A model generated the notes under the pieces. It was given only the letters and a program-made list of their open reading frames with translations, had not been told where the DNA came from and did not search any database. A stretch of 64,000 nt of DNA from positions 310,001-374,000 of the forward strand of contig NZ_AP022595.1 of assembly GCF_010731875.1 (NCBI RefSeq), written 5' to 3'. The translations under genes were made by a program, and so were the position numbers. Positions 54,897 to 63,239 of the stretch are shown in pieces. Positions within the stretch are counted from its first letter, which is position 1, and each line of letters opens with the position of its first letter. The stretch comes from Mycolicibacterium sarraceniae (GTDB lineage: Bacteria > Actinomycetota > Actinomycetes > Mycobacteriales > Mycobacteriaceae).

Positions 54897-55583
54897 TCAC
54901 GGGGGTCCGGCCTTGTATCCCACTCCTCGAACGGTCAGCACCACTTGCGGGTTCTCGGGATCCTTCTCGACCTTTGCCCGCAAGCGCTGGACATGCACGT
55001 TCACCAAACGGGTATCCGCGGGGTGTCGATAACCCCACACCTGTTCCAGCAGTACATCTCGAGTAAACACCTGCCGCGGTTTGCGTGCCAGCGCCACCAG
55101 CAGGTCGAACTCCAGCGGTGTCAGCGAAATCTGCTCGCCTTCGCGAGTGACCTTGTGCGCCGGCACATCGATATCGATATCGGCGATCGACAGCATTTCG
55201 GCCGGCTCATCCTCGTTGCGCCGCAGCCGGGCACGGACGCGCGCCACCAGTTCCTTGGGCTTGAACGGCTTCATCACGTAGTCATCGGCACCGGACTCCA
55301 GCCCCAGCACCACGTCCACGGTGTCGGTCTTGGCCGTCAGCATGACGATCGGCACACCGGAGTCAGCCCGCAGCACGCGGCACACGTCAATACCGTTCAT
55401 GCCGGGCAACATGAGGTCCAGCAACACCAGATCGGGACGCAGTTCACGCACAGCGGTCAGCGCCTGCGAGCCGTCGCCGATGACCGCGGTATCGAAACCC
55501 TCGCCACGCAACACAATGGTGAGCATCTCGGCCAGCGATGGGTCGTCGTCGACTACGAGAATCCTTTGCCTCATGGAGTCCAT
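54897..55583 (-). CDS. mtrA: Response regulator MtrA
   Basis: A 228-residue OmpR-type regulator from MDSMRQRILVVDDDPSLAEML; the longer start at 55604 is not needed. The phospho-acceptor is Asp56 in VLLDLMLPGMNG, with Lys in DDYVMKPFKPKEL. The winged helix is SLTPLEFDLLVALARKPRQVFTRDVLLEQVWGYRHPADTRLVNVHVQRLRAKVEKDP. Essential for coordinating replication and division genes. The sequence is almost unchanged from M. tuberculosis. Confidence 0.97.
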   Translation of the reverse strand: MDSMRQRILVVDDDPSLAEMLTIVLRGEGFDTAVIGDGSQALTAVRELRPDLVLLDLMLPGMNGIDVCRVLRADSGVPIVMLTAKTDTVDVVLGLESGADDYVMKPFKPKELVARVRARLRRNEDEPAEMLSIADIDIDVPAHKVTREGEQISLTPLEFDLLVALARKPRQVFTRDVLLEQVWGYRHPADTRLVNVHVQRLRAKVEKDPENPQVVLTVRGVGYKAGPP

Positions 55584-55655
55584 GGTGTCACCGAATTGGG
55601 ACAAACCCCGGCTATCACACGGGCGAGTTGCGACATTTCCGCTGCGTGGGGTGCC

Positions 55656-56285
55656 CTAACGGATCAACGCGGCCGCCAACGCCGCCGGATCGACATCCGG
55701 GGCGACGATCGACCACGGTCCGCCCCAGTTGGCAGCGCCCAGTTCGGCATAGACCGCACCGGTCCGCCGCTGCAGTCCGTCGTCGCGCTCGTAGGCGTCA
55801 CGGGCGCGGTCGGCCTCCTGTTCGGCCCGCTGCTTGGCGCGCTGGGCGGCCAGTTCCACCGACGCGTCGAGCAGGATCTGCCGATCGGGCTTGGGCAAGC
55901 CGAACCGGCCGTATTCGAGTTCACCGACCCACGACACCGCCTCCCCGGCGGCGTCCTGGTGCAGCCGGGCCGCGCTGTAGGCGGCGTTGGAGGCGACGTA
56001 GCGATCCAGGATGACGACGTCGTGCTCGACGGTCAGCGCGGCGATCTGGTCGCTGGCCCCGGCCCGGTCGAGCGCGAACAGCGTCGCCATCGCGTACACC
56101 GAGGAGGCCAAGTCGCCGTGCTGACCGTCCAGCGCCTCACTGGCGAGGTCGGCGTGGATCGATTGGCCGTAACGCGGAAAGGCCAGTGTGGTGACGGATT
56201 TACCGTCGGACTCGAACGCGCGCTGCAAACCGTCGGTCAGCGTGCGCTTGCCGGCCCCGTCCAATCCCTCGATCACGATGAGCAC
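55656..56285 (-). CDS. tmk: Thymidylate kinase
   Basis: 209 residues from a GTG. P-loop IEGLDGAGKRTL, the Asp-Arg block VVILDRYVASNAAYSA and the lid region complete the fold; FPRYGQSIHADLASEAL is the substrate Arg region. The Arg-poor P-loop and Asn-Ala-Ala-Tyr match mycobacterial TMK, which phosphorylates dTMP to dTDP. It lies between sahH and mtrA in the same direction. Confidence 0.95.
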   Translation of the reverse strand: MLIVIEGLDGAGKRTLTDGLQRAFESDGKSVTTLAFPRYGQSIHADLASEALDGQHGDLASSVYAMATLFALDRAGASDQIAALTVEHDVVILDRYVASNAAYSAARLHQDAAGEAVSWVGELEYGRFGLPKPDRQILLDASVELAAQRAKQRAEQEADRARDAYERDDGLQRRTGAVYAELGAANWGGPWSIVAPDVDPAALAAALIR

Positions 56286-56304
56286 GGGGGCAGCCTAGCC
56301 GCGA

Positions 56305-57765
56305 TTAGTAGCGGTAGTGCTCCGGCTTGTACGGGCCGTCGACGTCTACGCCGATGTACTCGGCCTGCTCCTTGGTGAGCTTGGTCAGCGTGCCGCCGAG
56401 CGCCTCGACGTGAATCTTGGCGACCTTCTCATCGAGGTGCTTGGCGAGGCGGTAGACCTCGTTGTCGTACTCGTCGTTCTTGGTCCACAGTTCGATCTGG
56501 GCGATCACCTGGTTGGAGAAGCTGTTGCTCATCACGAATGACGGGTGACCCGTTGCGTTGCCCAGGTTCAGCAGGCGGCCCTCGGAGAGCACGATGATCG
56601 ACTTGCCGGAGTCACCGAAGGTCCACTCATCGACCTGCGGCTTGATGTTGATCCTGGTGGCGCCCGACCGCTCCAGGCGCGCCATCTCGATCTCGTCGTC
56701 GAAGTGTCCGATGTTGCCCAGGATCGCCTGGTGCTTCATCGCCTTCATGTGCTCGAGGGTGATGATGCCCTGGTTGCCGGTCGCGGTGATGACGATGTCG
56801 GCCCAGCCGATCGCCTCTTCGACGCTCTTGACCTCGAAACCATCCATCAGCGCCTGGAGCGCGTTGATCGGGTCGATCTCGGTGACCGCGACGCGGGCGC
56901 CCTGCGCCTTGAGCGCCTCGGCGCAGCCCTTGCCGACGTCGCCGTAGCCACACACCAGCGCAGCCTTACCGCCGATCAGCACGTCGGTGCCGCGGTTGAT
57001 GCCGTCGATCAGCGAGTGCCGGGTGCCGTACTTGTTGTCGAACTTGCTCTTGGTCACCGAGTCGTTGACGTTGATAGCCGGGAACGCGAGTTCACCGGCG
57101 GCGGCGAACTGGTAGAGCCGCAGCACACCGGTCGTGGTCTCTTCCGTGACGCCCTGAACCGACTCGGCAATCTTGGTCCACTTGTCCTTGTCGGTCTCGA
57201 AGCGCTTGCGCACCAGCGCCAGGAAGACCTTCCACTCATCGGAGTCGTCGTCCTCGGTGGGGGGAACAACGCCGGCCTTCTCGTACTGCGCGCCGCGCAG
57301 CACCAGCATGGTGGCGTCGCCGCCGTCGTCGAGGATCATGTTCGCCGGTTCGCCGGGCCAGGTCAGCATCTGCTCGGCCGCCCACCAGTACTCCTCGAGT
57401 GTCTCGCCCTTCCAGGCGAAGATCGGGACGCCCTGAGGCTCCTCGACGGTTCCGTGCGGGCCGACGACGGTCGCGGCGGCCGCATGGTCCTGGGTGGAGA
57501 AGATGTTGCACGACGCCCACCGGACTTCAGCACCGAGAGCAACCAGCGTCTCGATGAGCACCGCGGTCTGCACCGTCATGTGCAGCGAGCCGGAGATCCG
57601 CGCGCCCTTGAGCGGCAGCACATCGGCGTACTCGCGGCGCAGCGCCATCAGTCCGGGCATTTCGTGCTCGGCCAGCCGGATCTCCTTGCGGCCGAACTCG
57701 GCCAGATTCAGATCGGCGACCTTGTAGTCGATGCCATTGCGGACATCGACGGTCAATTCAGACAT
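56305..57765 (-). CDS. sahH: Adenosylhomocysteinase
   Basis: 486 residues, starting [29 protein letters not shown]. Substrate and catalytic blocks are [31 protein letters not shown] and the NAD+ site [29 protein letters not shown]. The C-terminal YKPEHYRY is invariant. It cleaves S-adenosylhomocysteine to adenosine and homocysteine. A mycobacterial insertion ([15 protein letters not shown]) is present. The 106 bp up to the alkX gene should carry its promoter; I see no riboswitch there that I can support. Confidence 0.97.
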   Translation of the reverse strand: MSELTVDVRNGIDYKVADLNLAEFGRKEIRLAEHEMPGLMALRREYADVLPLKGARISGSLHMTVQTAVLIETLVALGAEVRWASCNIFSTQDHAAAATVVGPHGTVEEPQGVPIFAWKGETLEEYWWAAEQMLTWPGEPANMILDDGGDATMLVLRGAQYEKAGVVPPTEDDDSDEWKVFLALVRKRFETDKDKWTKIAESVQGVTEETTTGVLRLYQFAAAGELAFPAINVNDSVTKSKFDNKYGTRHSLIDGINRGTDVLIGGKAALVCGYGDVGKGCAEALKAQGARVAVTEIDPINALQALMDGFEVKSVEEAIGWADIVITATGNQGIITLEHMKAMKHQAILGNIGHFDDEIEMARLERSGATRINIKPQVDEWTFGDSGKSIIVLSEGRLLNLGNATGHPSFVMSNSFSNQVIAQIELWTKNDEYDNEVYRLAKHLDEKVAKIHVEALGGTLTKLTKEQAEYIGVDVDGPYKPEHYRY

Positions 57766-57871
57766 GTAGAGCCCCTTTTCCTTCGTCATTGCCTTCTCTA
57801 CGCGCAGACGCGCGTGGGCGACACCCTCAGCCTGCGGGCTCGCGGGACAGGCGCTTGAAGCACTCTGACAG

Positions 57872-58504
57872 CTAAGGAATATCGATAACACCGTAGCGTT
57901 CGGCGAAGGGCGTCATCAATCGGGCCAGGTCTAGGGCCACATCGTGGTCGGCCTCGGGGGGCATGGAGACGTAACTCAACGCCAGCCGGACGATCGCCCG
58001 GGCCAGCACCCCCGCGTCCTCTTCGCTGGCGCTGACCCAGCTGTTCATGAAGGCCTCGGTGAGCCGCGTCGACGCGCGGGTGATGATCGGCGCGCTGTCG
58101 GTGGTGATCATCTGCAGCAAGTCGGGCTTGGCGACGCCGGTCAGCAACGAGATGACCAGCGGGTCGGCGGCCGTTTCGGTGAAGAACACCCGAAATCCCT
58201 CGGTGAACGCCGCCGGGACGTCACCGACGTTGGAGGAGATCGCGTCTCCGATGGCGTCTACCAGGCGATCGGCCAGCCGCAGCGCATATCCCTGTGCCAG
58301 CCCCTGCCGCGAGCCGAACTCGTTGTAGATGGTCTGGCGGCTGATTCCGGCGGTGCGCGCGACATCGGTCAGCGTGATCGCCGACCAGTCCTTGGTCAGC
58401 AGTTCTTCGCGCATCGCGTCGAGGACCGTTTCCGGCAACAGCGCACGAGAAGCTTCGGGAAAGGGAACCCGAGACCTCTTCACAAGCGGGAGAGTCCTGG
58501 TCAC
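57872..58504 (-). CDS. alkX: TetR regulator of the alkane hydroxylase operon (AlkX, Rv3249c-like)
   Basis: 210 residues from [23 protein letters not shown]. The helix-turn-helix is [40 protein letters not shown]. The C-terminal domain ([27 protein letters not shown]) binds the effector. The GTG overlaps the rubB stop (GTGA), so it is the last gene of alkB-rubA-rubB-alkX and should repress that operon through palindromes upstream of alkB. Confidence 0.9.
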   Translation of the reverse strand: MTRTLPLVKRSRVPFPEASRALLPETVLDAMREELLTKDWSAITLTDVARTAGISRQTIYNEFGSRQGLAQGYALRLADRLVDAIGDAISSNVGDVPAAFTEGFRVFFTETAADPLVISLLTGVAKPDLLQMITTDSAPIITRASTRLTEAFMNSWVSASEEDAGVLARAIVRLALSYVSMPPEADHDVALDLARLMTPFAERYGVIDIP

Positions 58505-58683
58505 GGCCTCGCAACCTCCACCATCTCGAAGTCTGATTTTGCCGCGCCGCAATCTGGGCAGCTCCAGTCCTTCGGGATCTCGTCCCACCGGGTGCCCGGC
58601 GCGATGCCGTCCTCCGGCCAGCCCTTGGCCTCGTCGTACTCGAATCCGCACTGCACACAGACGAACAGTTTGTAGTCACTCAT
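58501..58683 (-). CDS. rubB: Rubredoxin RubB
   Basis: 60 residues. The two iron-binding pairs are [13 protein letters not shown] (C-x2-C) and [11 protein letters not shown] (C-x2-C). It passes single electrons to the alkane hydroxylase. The ATG overlaps the rubA stop. Confidence 0.95.
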   Translation of the reverse strand: MSDYKLFVCVQCGFEYDEAKGWPEDGIAPGTRWDEIPKDWSCPDCGAAKSDFEMVEVARP

Positions 58684-58853
58684 GTTGAAATCTCCATCGC
58701 GTCAAAGTCCACTTTTTCGCGCACCCCACAGTCAGGGCAGCACCAGCCGTCGGGAACATCAGCCCAGGCGGTGCCGGGCGGGAAACCCTCCCGCGCAGCA
58801 CCTTTCGCCTCGTCGTACACGTAGTCACAGACCGGGCACTGGTAGGCACTCAT
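58680..58853 (-). CDS. rubA: Rubredoxin RubA
   Basis: 57 residues, beginning [23 protein letters not shown], with the second cysteine pair in [19 protein letters not shown]. The iron pairs are CPVC and CPDC. Its ATG overlaps the alkB stop (ATGA) and its TGA overlaps rubB. Tandem alkG-type rubredoxins after alkB are typical of actinobacteria. Confidence 0.95.
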   Translation of the reverse strand: MSAYQCPVCDYVYDEAKGAAREGFPPGTAWADVPDGWCCPDCGVREKVDFDAMEIST

Positions 58854-60088
58854 GCTGCAGCACCGTAGCGGGCCAGGATCTTCGCGCGTCGGCGCGGATC
58901 GATGTTCACCCGGGTGATGTCACCGTCGTAGTGCTCGAGGACCCGGTGGTCCATCATCCGCCGCCACAGCCACGGCACGTAGGTCACGCCGATCAACGTT
59001 GCGTAGCCACTGGGCAATTCGGGCGCTTCGGACATGCTGCGCAATGTCTGGTAGCGCCGAGTGGGGTTGGCGTGGTGGTCACTGTGCCGCTGCAGGTGGT
59101 ACAGGAACAGGTTGGTCACCAGGTGATCGGAGTTCCAGCTGTGCTGCGGCGAGCACCGCTCGTAGCGGCCGTTCTCGTTCTTCTGGCGCAGCAGACCGTA
59201 GTGCTCGACGTAGTTCACCGACTCCAGCATCGAGAACCCGAACACCGCCTGGATGATGACGAACGGAATCAGCGCCGGGCCGAACACCGCGATCAGCACT
59301 CCCCACAGGACCACCGACATCAACCAGGCGTTGAGCACGTCGTTGCCGAGCCAAGTCCGCGGATCCCACGGGCTCCTACCGAGCCGGCGAATGCGCGCGG
59401 CTTCGAGTGTGACCGCCGAGCGCGCGCTACCGAACACGCTGCGCGGCAAGAACTCCCAGAAGGTCTCACCGAATCGCGACGACGCTGGATCCTCCGGGGT
59501 GGCGACGCGAACGTGGTGCCCGCGGTTGTGCTCGATGTAGAAGTGGCCGTAGAAGGTCTGGGCCAGACTGATCTTCGACAACCAGCGCTCCAGCGACTCC
59601 TTCTTGTGCCCCATCTCGTGGGCGGTGTTGATGCCGGTGCCACCGAGCACGCCCACCGACAGCGCCACCCCGATCTTGGCGAACCAGCCCAGGCTGCCCT
59701 CATAGCCGAGCCAGCTCAGATTCGACGCGGTGAACATGTAAGCGCCGACGATGATGCTGACGAACTGGAACGGGATGAACGCATAGGTGCAGTACCGGTA
59801 GTACTTGTCGTTCTCCAGGTACGCCGTCAGTTCGTCGGGAGGGTTCTGCCCGTCACGGCCGAACTTCAGGTCCAGCGACGGCAGCAGCACATAAATCAGG
59901 GCCGGCCCGACCCAGAAGAACGCCTGCGACACCGCAGTCCACCCGAGCTGGTTCAGACCCCAGATGACCGGCAGCAGCGCGAACGGCACGGTCGGTGCGA
60001 TCAGGCCCATCAGCCACAGGTAGCGCTTCTTGTCACGCCAGTGCGCCGACGATGCGCCCGCGGCGGGAGCGTCCAGCTGAGATGTCAC
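58850..60088 (-). CDS. alkB: Alkane 1-monooxygenase AlkB
   Basis: A 412-residue di-iron membrane hydroxylase. The histidine boxes are NTAHEMGHKK, FYIEHNRGHHVRVATPEDPASSR, and LQRHSDHHANPTRRYQTLR, with the extra NYVEHYGLLR box. Six membrane helices are visible. The GTG at 60088 is chosen because GGAGGT lies seven bases upstream; the frame to 60103 begins inside that RBS. It oxidises medium/long alkanes or fatty-acyl omega positions with RubA/RubB. Confidence 0.95.
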   Translation of the reverse strand: MTSQLDAPAAGASSAHWRDKKRYLWLMGLIAPTVPFALLPVIWGLNQLGWTAVSQAFFWVGPALIYVLLPSLDLKFGRDGQNPPDELTAYLENDKYYRYCTYAFIPFQFVSIIVGAYMFTASNLSWLGYEGSLGWFAKIGVALSVGVLGGTGINTAHEMGHKKESLERWLSKISLAQTFYGHFYIEHNRGHHVRVATPEDPASSRFGETFWEFLPRSVFGSARSAVTLEAARIRRLGRSPWDPRTWLGNDVLNAWLMSVVLWGVLIAVFGPALIPFVIIQAVFGFSMLESVNYVEHYGLLRQKNENGRYERCSPQHSWNSDHLVTNLFLYHLQRHSDHHANPTRRYQTLRSMSEAPELPSGYATLIGVTYVPWLWRRMMDHRVLEHYDGDITRVNIDPRRRAKILARYGAAA

Positions 60089-60121
60089 GACAGTTACCTC
60101 CAAGTCCGTTGATGACTTGAC

Positions 60122-60169
60122 TATAGAGGCGACTTTGTCGGCCGTCTATACAAACAATAATGATTTGTA
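60122..60169 (-). promoter_or_regulatory. alkB promoter region with palindromic operator
   Basis: On the minus strand a TAGACG/TATAGT pair with 17-bp spacing reads toward alkB (boxes at about 60149-60144 and 60126-60121). Just upstream, TACAAA (60149-60154) and TTTGTA (60164-60169) form a dyad. A second dyad, ATAGA...TCTAT with CGAC-TTT-GTCG inside (60123-60149), lies between and over the boxes. These are good candidates for AlkX binding. Confidence 0.55.
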
Positions 60170-60172
60170 AAA

Positions 60173-61651
60173 TCAGGCGTGCGCGGCCTCCCGCTGCGCG
60201 AGCACCGAGTGCCGACGGCTGTAGAGCAGGTAGAACGCCACCCCGATCACCATCCAAACACCGAACCTGATCCAGGTCAGGCCGGCGAGATTGAGCATCA
60301 GCCAGCCGCAGGCGGCGATCGACAGGATGGGCAGCCATGGGACCAGGGGCGCCCGGAAACCCCGTTCGAGGTCGGGGCGCGTGCGACGCAGCACGATCAC
60401 ACCGGCCGAGACCAGGATGAACGCGAACAGGGTGCCGACGTTCACCATCTCCTCGAGCTTGGCGATCGGGAAAACGGTGGCCGCGATCGCAGTGAGCACC
60501 GCGACCAGCACGGTGATCCGCACCGGGGTGCCACGATTTCCCGTTTTGGCGAGGCCGCGCGGCAGCAGACCGTCGCGGGCCATGGCGAACAGCACTCGAG
60601 ACAGCCCCAGAATCAGCACCATGACCACGGTGGTCAGGCCGGCCAGCGCCCCGACCGAGATCACCTTCGCCGCCCAATCCACCCCATTGAGCGCGAACGC
60701 GGTGGCCAGGTTGGCATGCCCGCCCTCGGCCTTGTCGCGCAGTTCGGCGTAGTTGACCATGCCCGACAACACGATCGAGACCGACACATAGAGCACCGTG
60801 ACGATGGCCAGCGACGCAAGGATTCCCCTGGCCACGTCGCGCTGCGGGTTCTTGGTCTCCTCGGCCGTGGTGGCCACCACATCGAAGCCGATGAACGCGA
60901 AGAACACGATCGAGGCGCCGGCCAGCACGCCATACCAGCCGTAATGACTGCTCTCGGCGCCGGTCAGCAGCGAGAACACGGACTGGTTCACACCCGTGCC
61001 CGCGCCGCTTTTGCCGGTTTCCGACGGCGGGATGAACGGGGAGAAGTTGGCCGCCTTAACGTAGAAGGCGCCGACGACGACGACGAGAGCGACCACTGCC
61101 ACCTTCATGGCCGTGATCACCGCGGAGAAATTCGACGACAGCTTCGTGCCCAGCACGAGCAGGGTGGCGACCACCGCGATGATGATCAGTGCGCCCCAGT
61201 CGAAGTCGAGCGGGCCGATGGCAACGACGCCGCCAGAGAAGCCGAAAACGGTGCCCAGGTAACTCGACCACCCCTTGGCCACCACGGCGGCGCCCACCGC
61301 GAACTCGAGGATCAGATCCCAACCGATGATCCACGCGACGAACTCACCGAACGTCGCATAGGAGAACGTGTAGGCACTACCCGCGACCGGCAGCGTCGAG
61401 GCGAACTCGGCGTAGCACAGCGCGGCCAGGCCGCAGGTCACCGCCGCGAAGAGGAACGACACCGAGATCGCCGGGCCGGTGATATTGCCGAAGGTGGACG
61501 CGGTGACGGTGAAGATACCGGCGCCGACGACCACCGAGACTCCGAAAACGGTCAGATCCCACCAGGTCAGATTCTTGCGGAGCCGGCTGCCCGGCTGATC
61601 GGTATCCAGGATCGATTGCTCCACGGACTTGGTCCGCCACTTCGAGGTCAT
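60173..61651 (-). CDS. APC family amino acid permease (Rv3253c-like, cationic amino acid type)
   Basis: 492 residues from MTSKWRTKSVEQSIL; an ATG two codons upstream at 61657 is an alternative. Twelve helices. The YfeO/CAT-like signatures are WWDLTVFGVSVVVGAGIFTVTAS, YAEFASTLPVAGSAYTFSY and FFAFIGFDVVATTAEETKNPQRDVARGI. It probably imports Arg, Lys or related amino acids. It lies upstream of alkB in the same direction, but with a separate promoter between them. Confidence 0.87.
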   Translation of the reverse strand: MTSKWRTKSVEQSILDTDQPGSRLRKNLTWWDLTVFGVSVVVGAGIFTVTASTFGNITGPAISVSFLFAAVTCGLAALCYAEFASTLPVAGSAYTFSYATFGEFVAWIIGWDLILEFAVGAAVVAKGWSSYLGTVFGFSGGVVAIGPLDFDWGALIIIAVVATLLVLGTKLSSNFSAVITAMKVAVVALVVVVGAFYVKAANFSPFIPPSETGKSGAGTGVNQSVFSLLTGAESSHYGWYGVLAGASIVFFAFIGFDVVATTAEETKNPQRDVARGILASLAIVTVLYVSVSIVLSGMVNYAELRDKAEGGHANLATAFALNGVDWAAKVISVGALAGLTTVVMVLILGLSRVLFAMARDGLLPRGLAKTGNRGTPVRITVLVAVLTAIAATVFPIAKLEEMVNVGTLFAFILVSAGVIVLRRTRPDLERGFRAPLVPWLPILSIAACGWLMLNLAGLTWIRFGVWMVIGVAFYLLYSRRHSVLAQREAAHA

Positions 61652-61725
61652 CAGCATGTTTGTCGTTGTACCCCGGTTAGCCCACGACTGAGCGGGTACG
61701 CGCAATCTCGAGGGCCAACCGCCGA

Positions 61726-62320
61726 ACCAGCATGCGGTCGTCATCGGTGCCAGCATCGCCGGTTCGTGTGCCGCGCGGGTGCTATCCGATCACTACGACC
61801 AGGGGACGGTCTGTGACCGCGACGCGTTACCGGCGACTCCGGACCACCGCAGCGCAGCCCCCAGGACCGCCACGTGCACATCCCGATGGCGCGAGGTGCT
61901 GATCTCGCCGTGGACGCCACTGGCCGCGGCACCCGGCTACCCGCGTGGCGGGATCAGTGGATTCGCCCGACCCGACGGACTGATCGCCGAGAAGGTGATG
62001 ATGGCCGGGTGTCGCGGACCCAGCCCGCAGGACTGGGCATGCTGTTCCACGAGGACCGCCCCTGGGAGTTGACGACGTTCACCGTCGGACACACCACGAC
62101 CCCACAGACGTTCGACGATATGTGCGCCGTCGCCGACGCGGTCCTGCCCGCCTCGGTGGCCACCGCGATTCGTCACGGCGAGCCCTTGGGCGGCATCGTG
62201 CCACTGGGCGATGCGGTGGCACGTCTCAATCCGACGTACGGCCAGGGCATGACTGTGGCCGTTCTGCCGGCCGGTCATCTGCGCCGGTTGCTGAAATCCG
62301 GGGCTATCGCGCCAGCGCGC
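61726..62320 (+). pseudogene. Relic of an FAD-dependent monooxygenase (Rv3254-like)
   Basis: Family pieces appear in changing frames: AVVIGASIAGSCAARVLSDHYDQ (FAD-binding GxGxxG-like), RDALPATPDHRSAAP, HVHI then MARGA, DLAVDATGRGTRLPAWRDQW, FARPDGLIAEKVMMAG, SRTQPAGLGMLFHEDRPWELTTFTVG, DDMCAVADAVLPASVATAIRHGEPLG, then GIVPLGDAVARLNPTYGQGM. The usual protein is about 460 residues, so more than half has been deleted. The tail overlaps the convergent CDF gene slightly. Confidence 0.85.
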
Positions 62321-63224
62321 GATCCAGATCCGGCTCGAGATAGATGACCCGGGCGGCGGGTACTACGGCGCGCACGGCAGCCTCGGCGTTGTCGATCGTG
62401 GCGGCCACGGTGGCCAGGTCGGTGTGGGCGCCCAGAGCGATCTTGGCGCCGACGAGCATCTCCTCCGGCCCGAGGTACTGCGTGCGCAAGTGAATGACCC
62501 GGTCGACGTTGACGGTCTGCTCCAGTGCGGTTCGAATCGCCTGGCATTCGTCGGCCGTGGCTCCCTCACCGATCAGCAGGCTGTGCATCTCGACCATCAG
62601 GATCACCGCGATCACACCCAGCAGCACACCGATACATGCGGTGCCAATACCGTCCCAGACCGGATTGCCGGTCAGGATCGTCAGGCCGATGCCGGTGAGC
62701 GCCAGCGCCAGGCCGATCAGCGCGCCGGTGTCTTCGAGCAGCACCACCGGCAGCTCGGGGCTGCGTGAGCGGCGGATGAATTGCCACCACGAACTGTTGC
62801 CCTTCAGCGGGCGCGATTCCACCATCGCGGTGCGAAAGCTGTAGGACTCCAACCCGATTGCCACCACCAGGATCACGATCGCCACGATCGGCGAGGTGAG
62901 CGACTCCGGGTGGGTGATCTTGTGATAACCCTCGTAGAGGGCGAAGATCGCGCCAAGGCTGAACAGCACGAGGGCGACGACGAACGAGTAGAAGTACCGG
63001 CTCCGGCCATACCCGAACTGGTGCAGGCTGTCGGGCTCCTTGCGGGCCTCGCGTTGGCCGAACAGCAGCAGACCCTGGTTCGACGTGTCGGCCACCGAGT
63101 GCACCGCCTCGGCCAACATCGATGAGCTGCCAGTGATGACGTACCCGACGAACTTCGCGGCTGCGATGCCCGCGTTCGCGGCCAGCGCCGCCAGGATCGC
63201 CTTGGTACTGCCCTCGGTCGACAT
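62304..63224 (-). CDS. Cation diffusion facilitator (CDF) metal transporter
   Basis: 306 residues with six membrane helices. Metal-binding HSVADTSNQ (H-x3-D) lies in helix II, with the D-x3 block VVLLEDTGALIGLALAL in helix V. The C-terminal cytosolic dimerisation domain ends VIYLEPDLDRALAR. It exports Zn2+, Fe2+, Mn2+ or Co2+ by proton exchange. The SSSMLAEAVHS start is standard. It is inserted between the Rv3254 relic and manA, a place where M. tuberculosis has no such gene as far as I recall. Confidence 0.87.
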   Translation of the reverse strand: MSTEGSTKAILAALAANAGIAAAKFVGYVITGSSSMLAEAVHSVADTSNQGLLLFGQREARKEPDSLHQFGYGRSRYFYSFVVALVLFSLGAIFALYEGYHKITHPESLTSPIVAIVILVVAIGLESYSFRTAMVESRPLKGNSSWWQFIRRSRSPELPVVLLEDTGALIGLALALTGIGLTILTGNPVWDGIGTACIGVLLGVIAVILMVEMHSLLIGEGATADECQAIRTALEQTVNVDRVIHLRTQYLGPEEMLVGAKIALGAHTDLATVAATIDNAEAAVRAVVPAARVIYLEPDLDRALAR

Positions 63225-63239
63225 CGGTTGTCCTCCTGC

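Noticed and set aside
54672..56378. A 568-residue plus-strand frame opposite mtrB-mtrA-tmk
   Set aside because: It is antisense to three strongly conserved genes and shows no domain.
57766..57871. SAH riboswitch upstream of sahH
   Set aside because: No convincing stem pattern of the known SAH motif could be drawn; only GC-rich short repeats.
60179..61816. A 545-residue plus-strand frame opposite the permease
   Set aside because: Composition is that of a reversed membrane protein (Asp/His/Arg-rich), with no recognisable motif.
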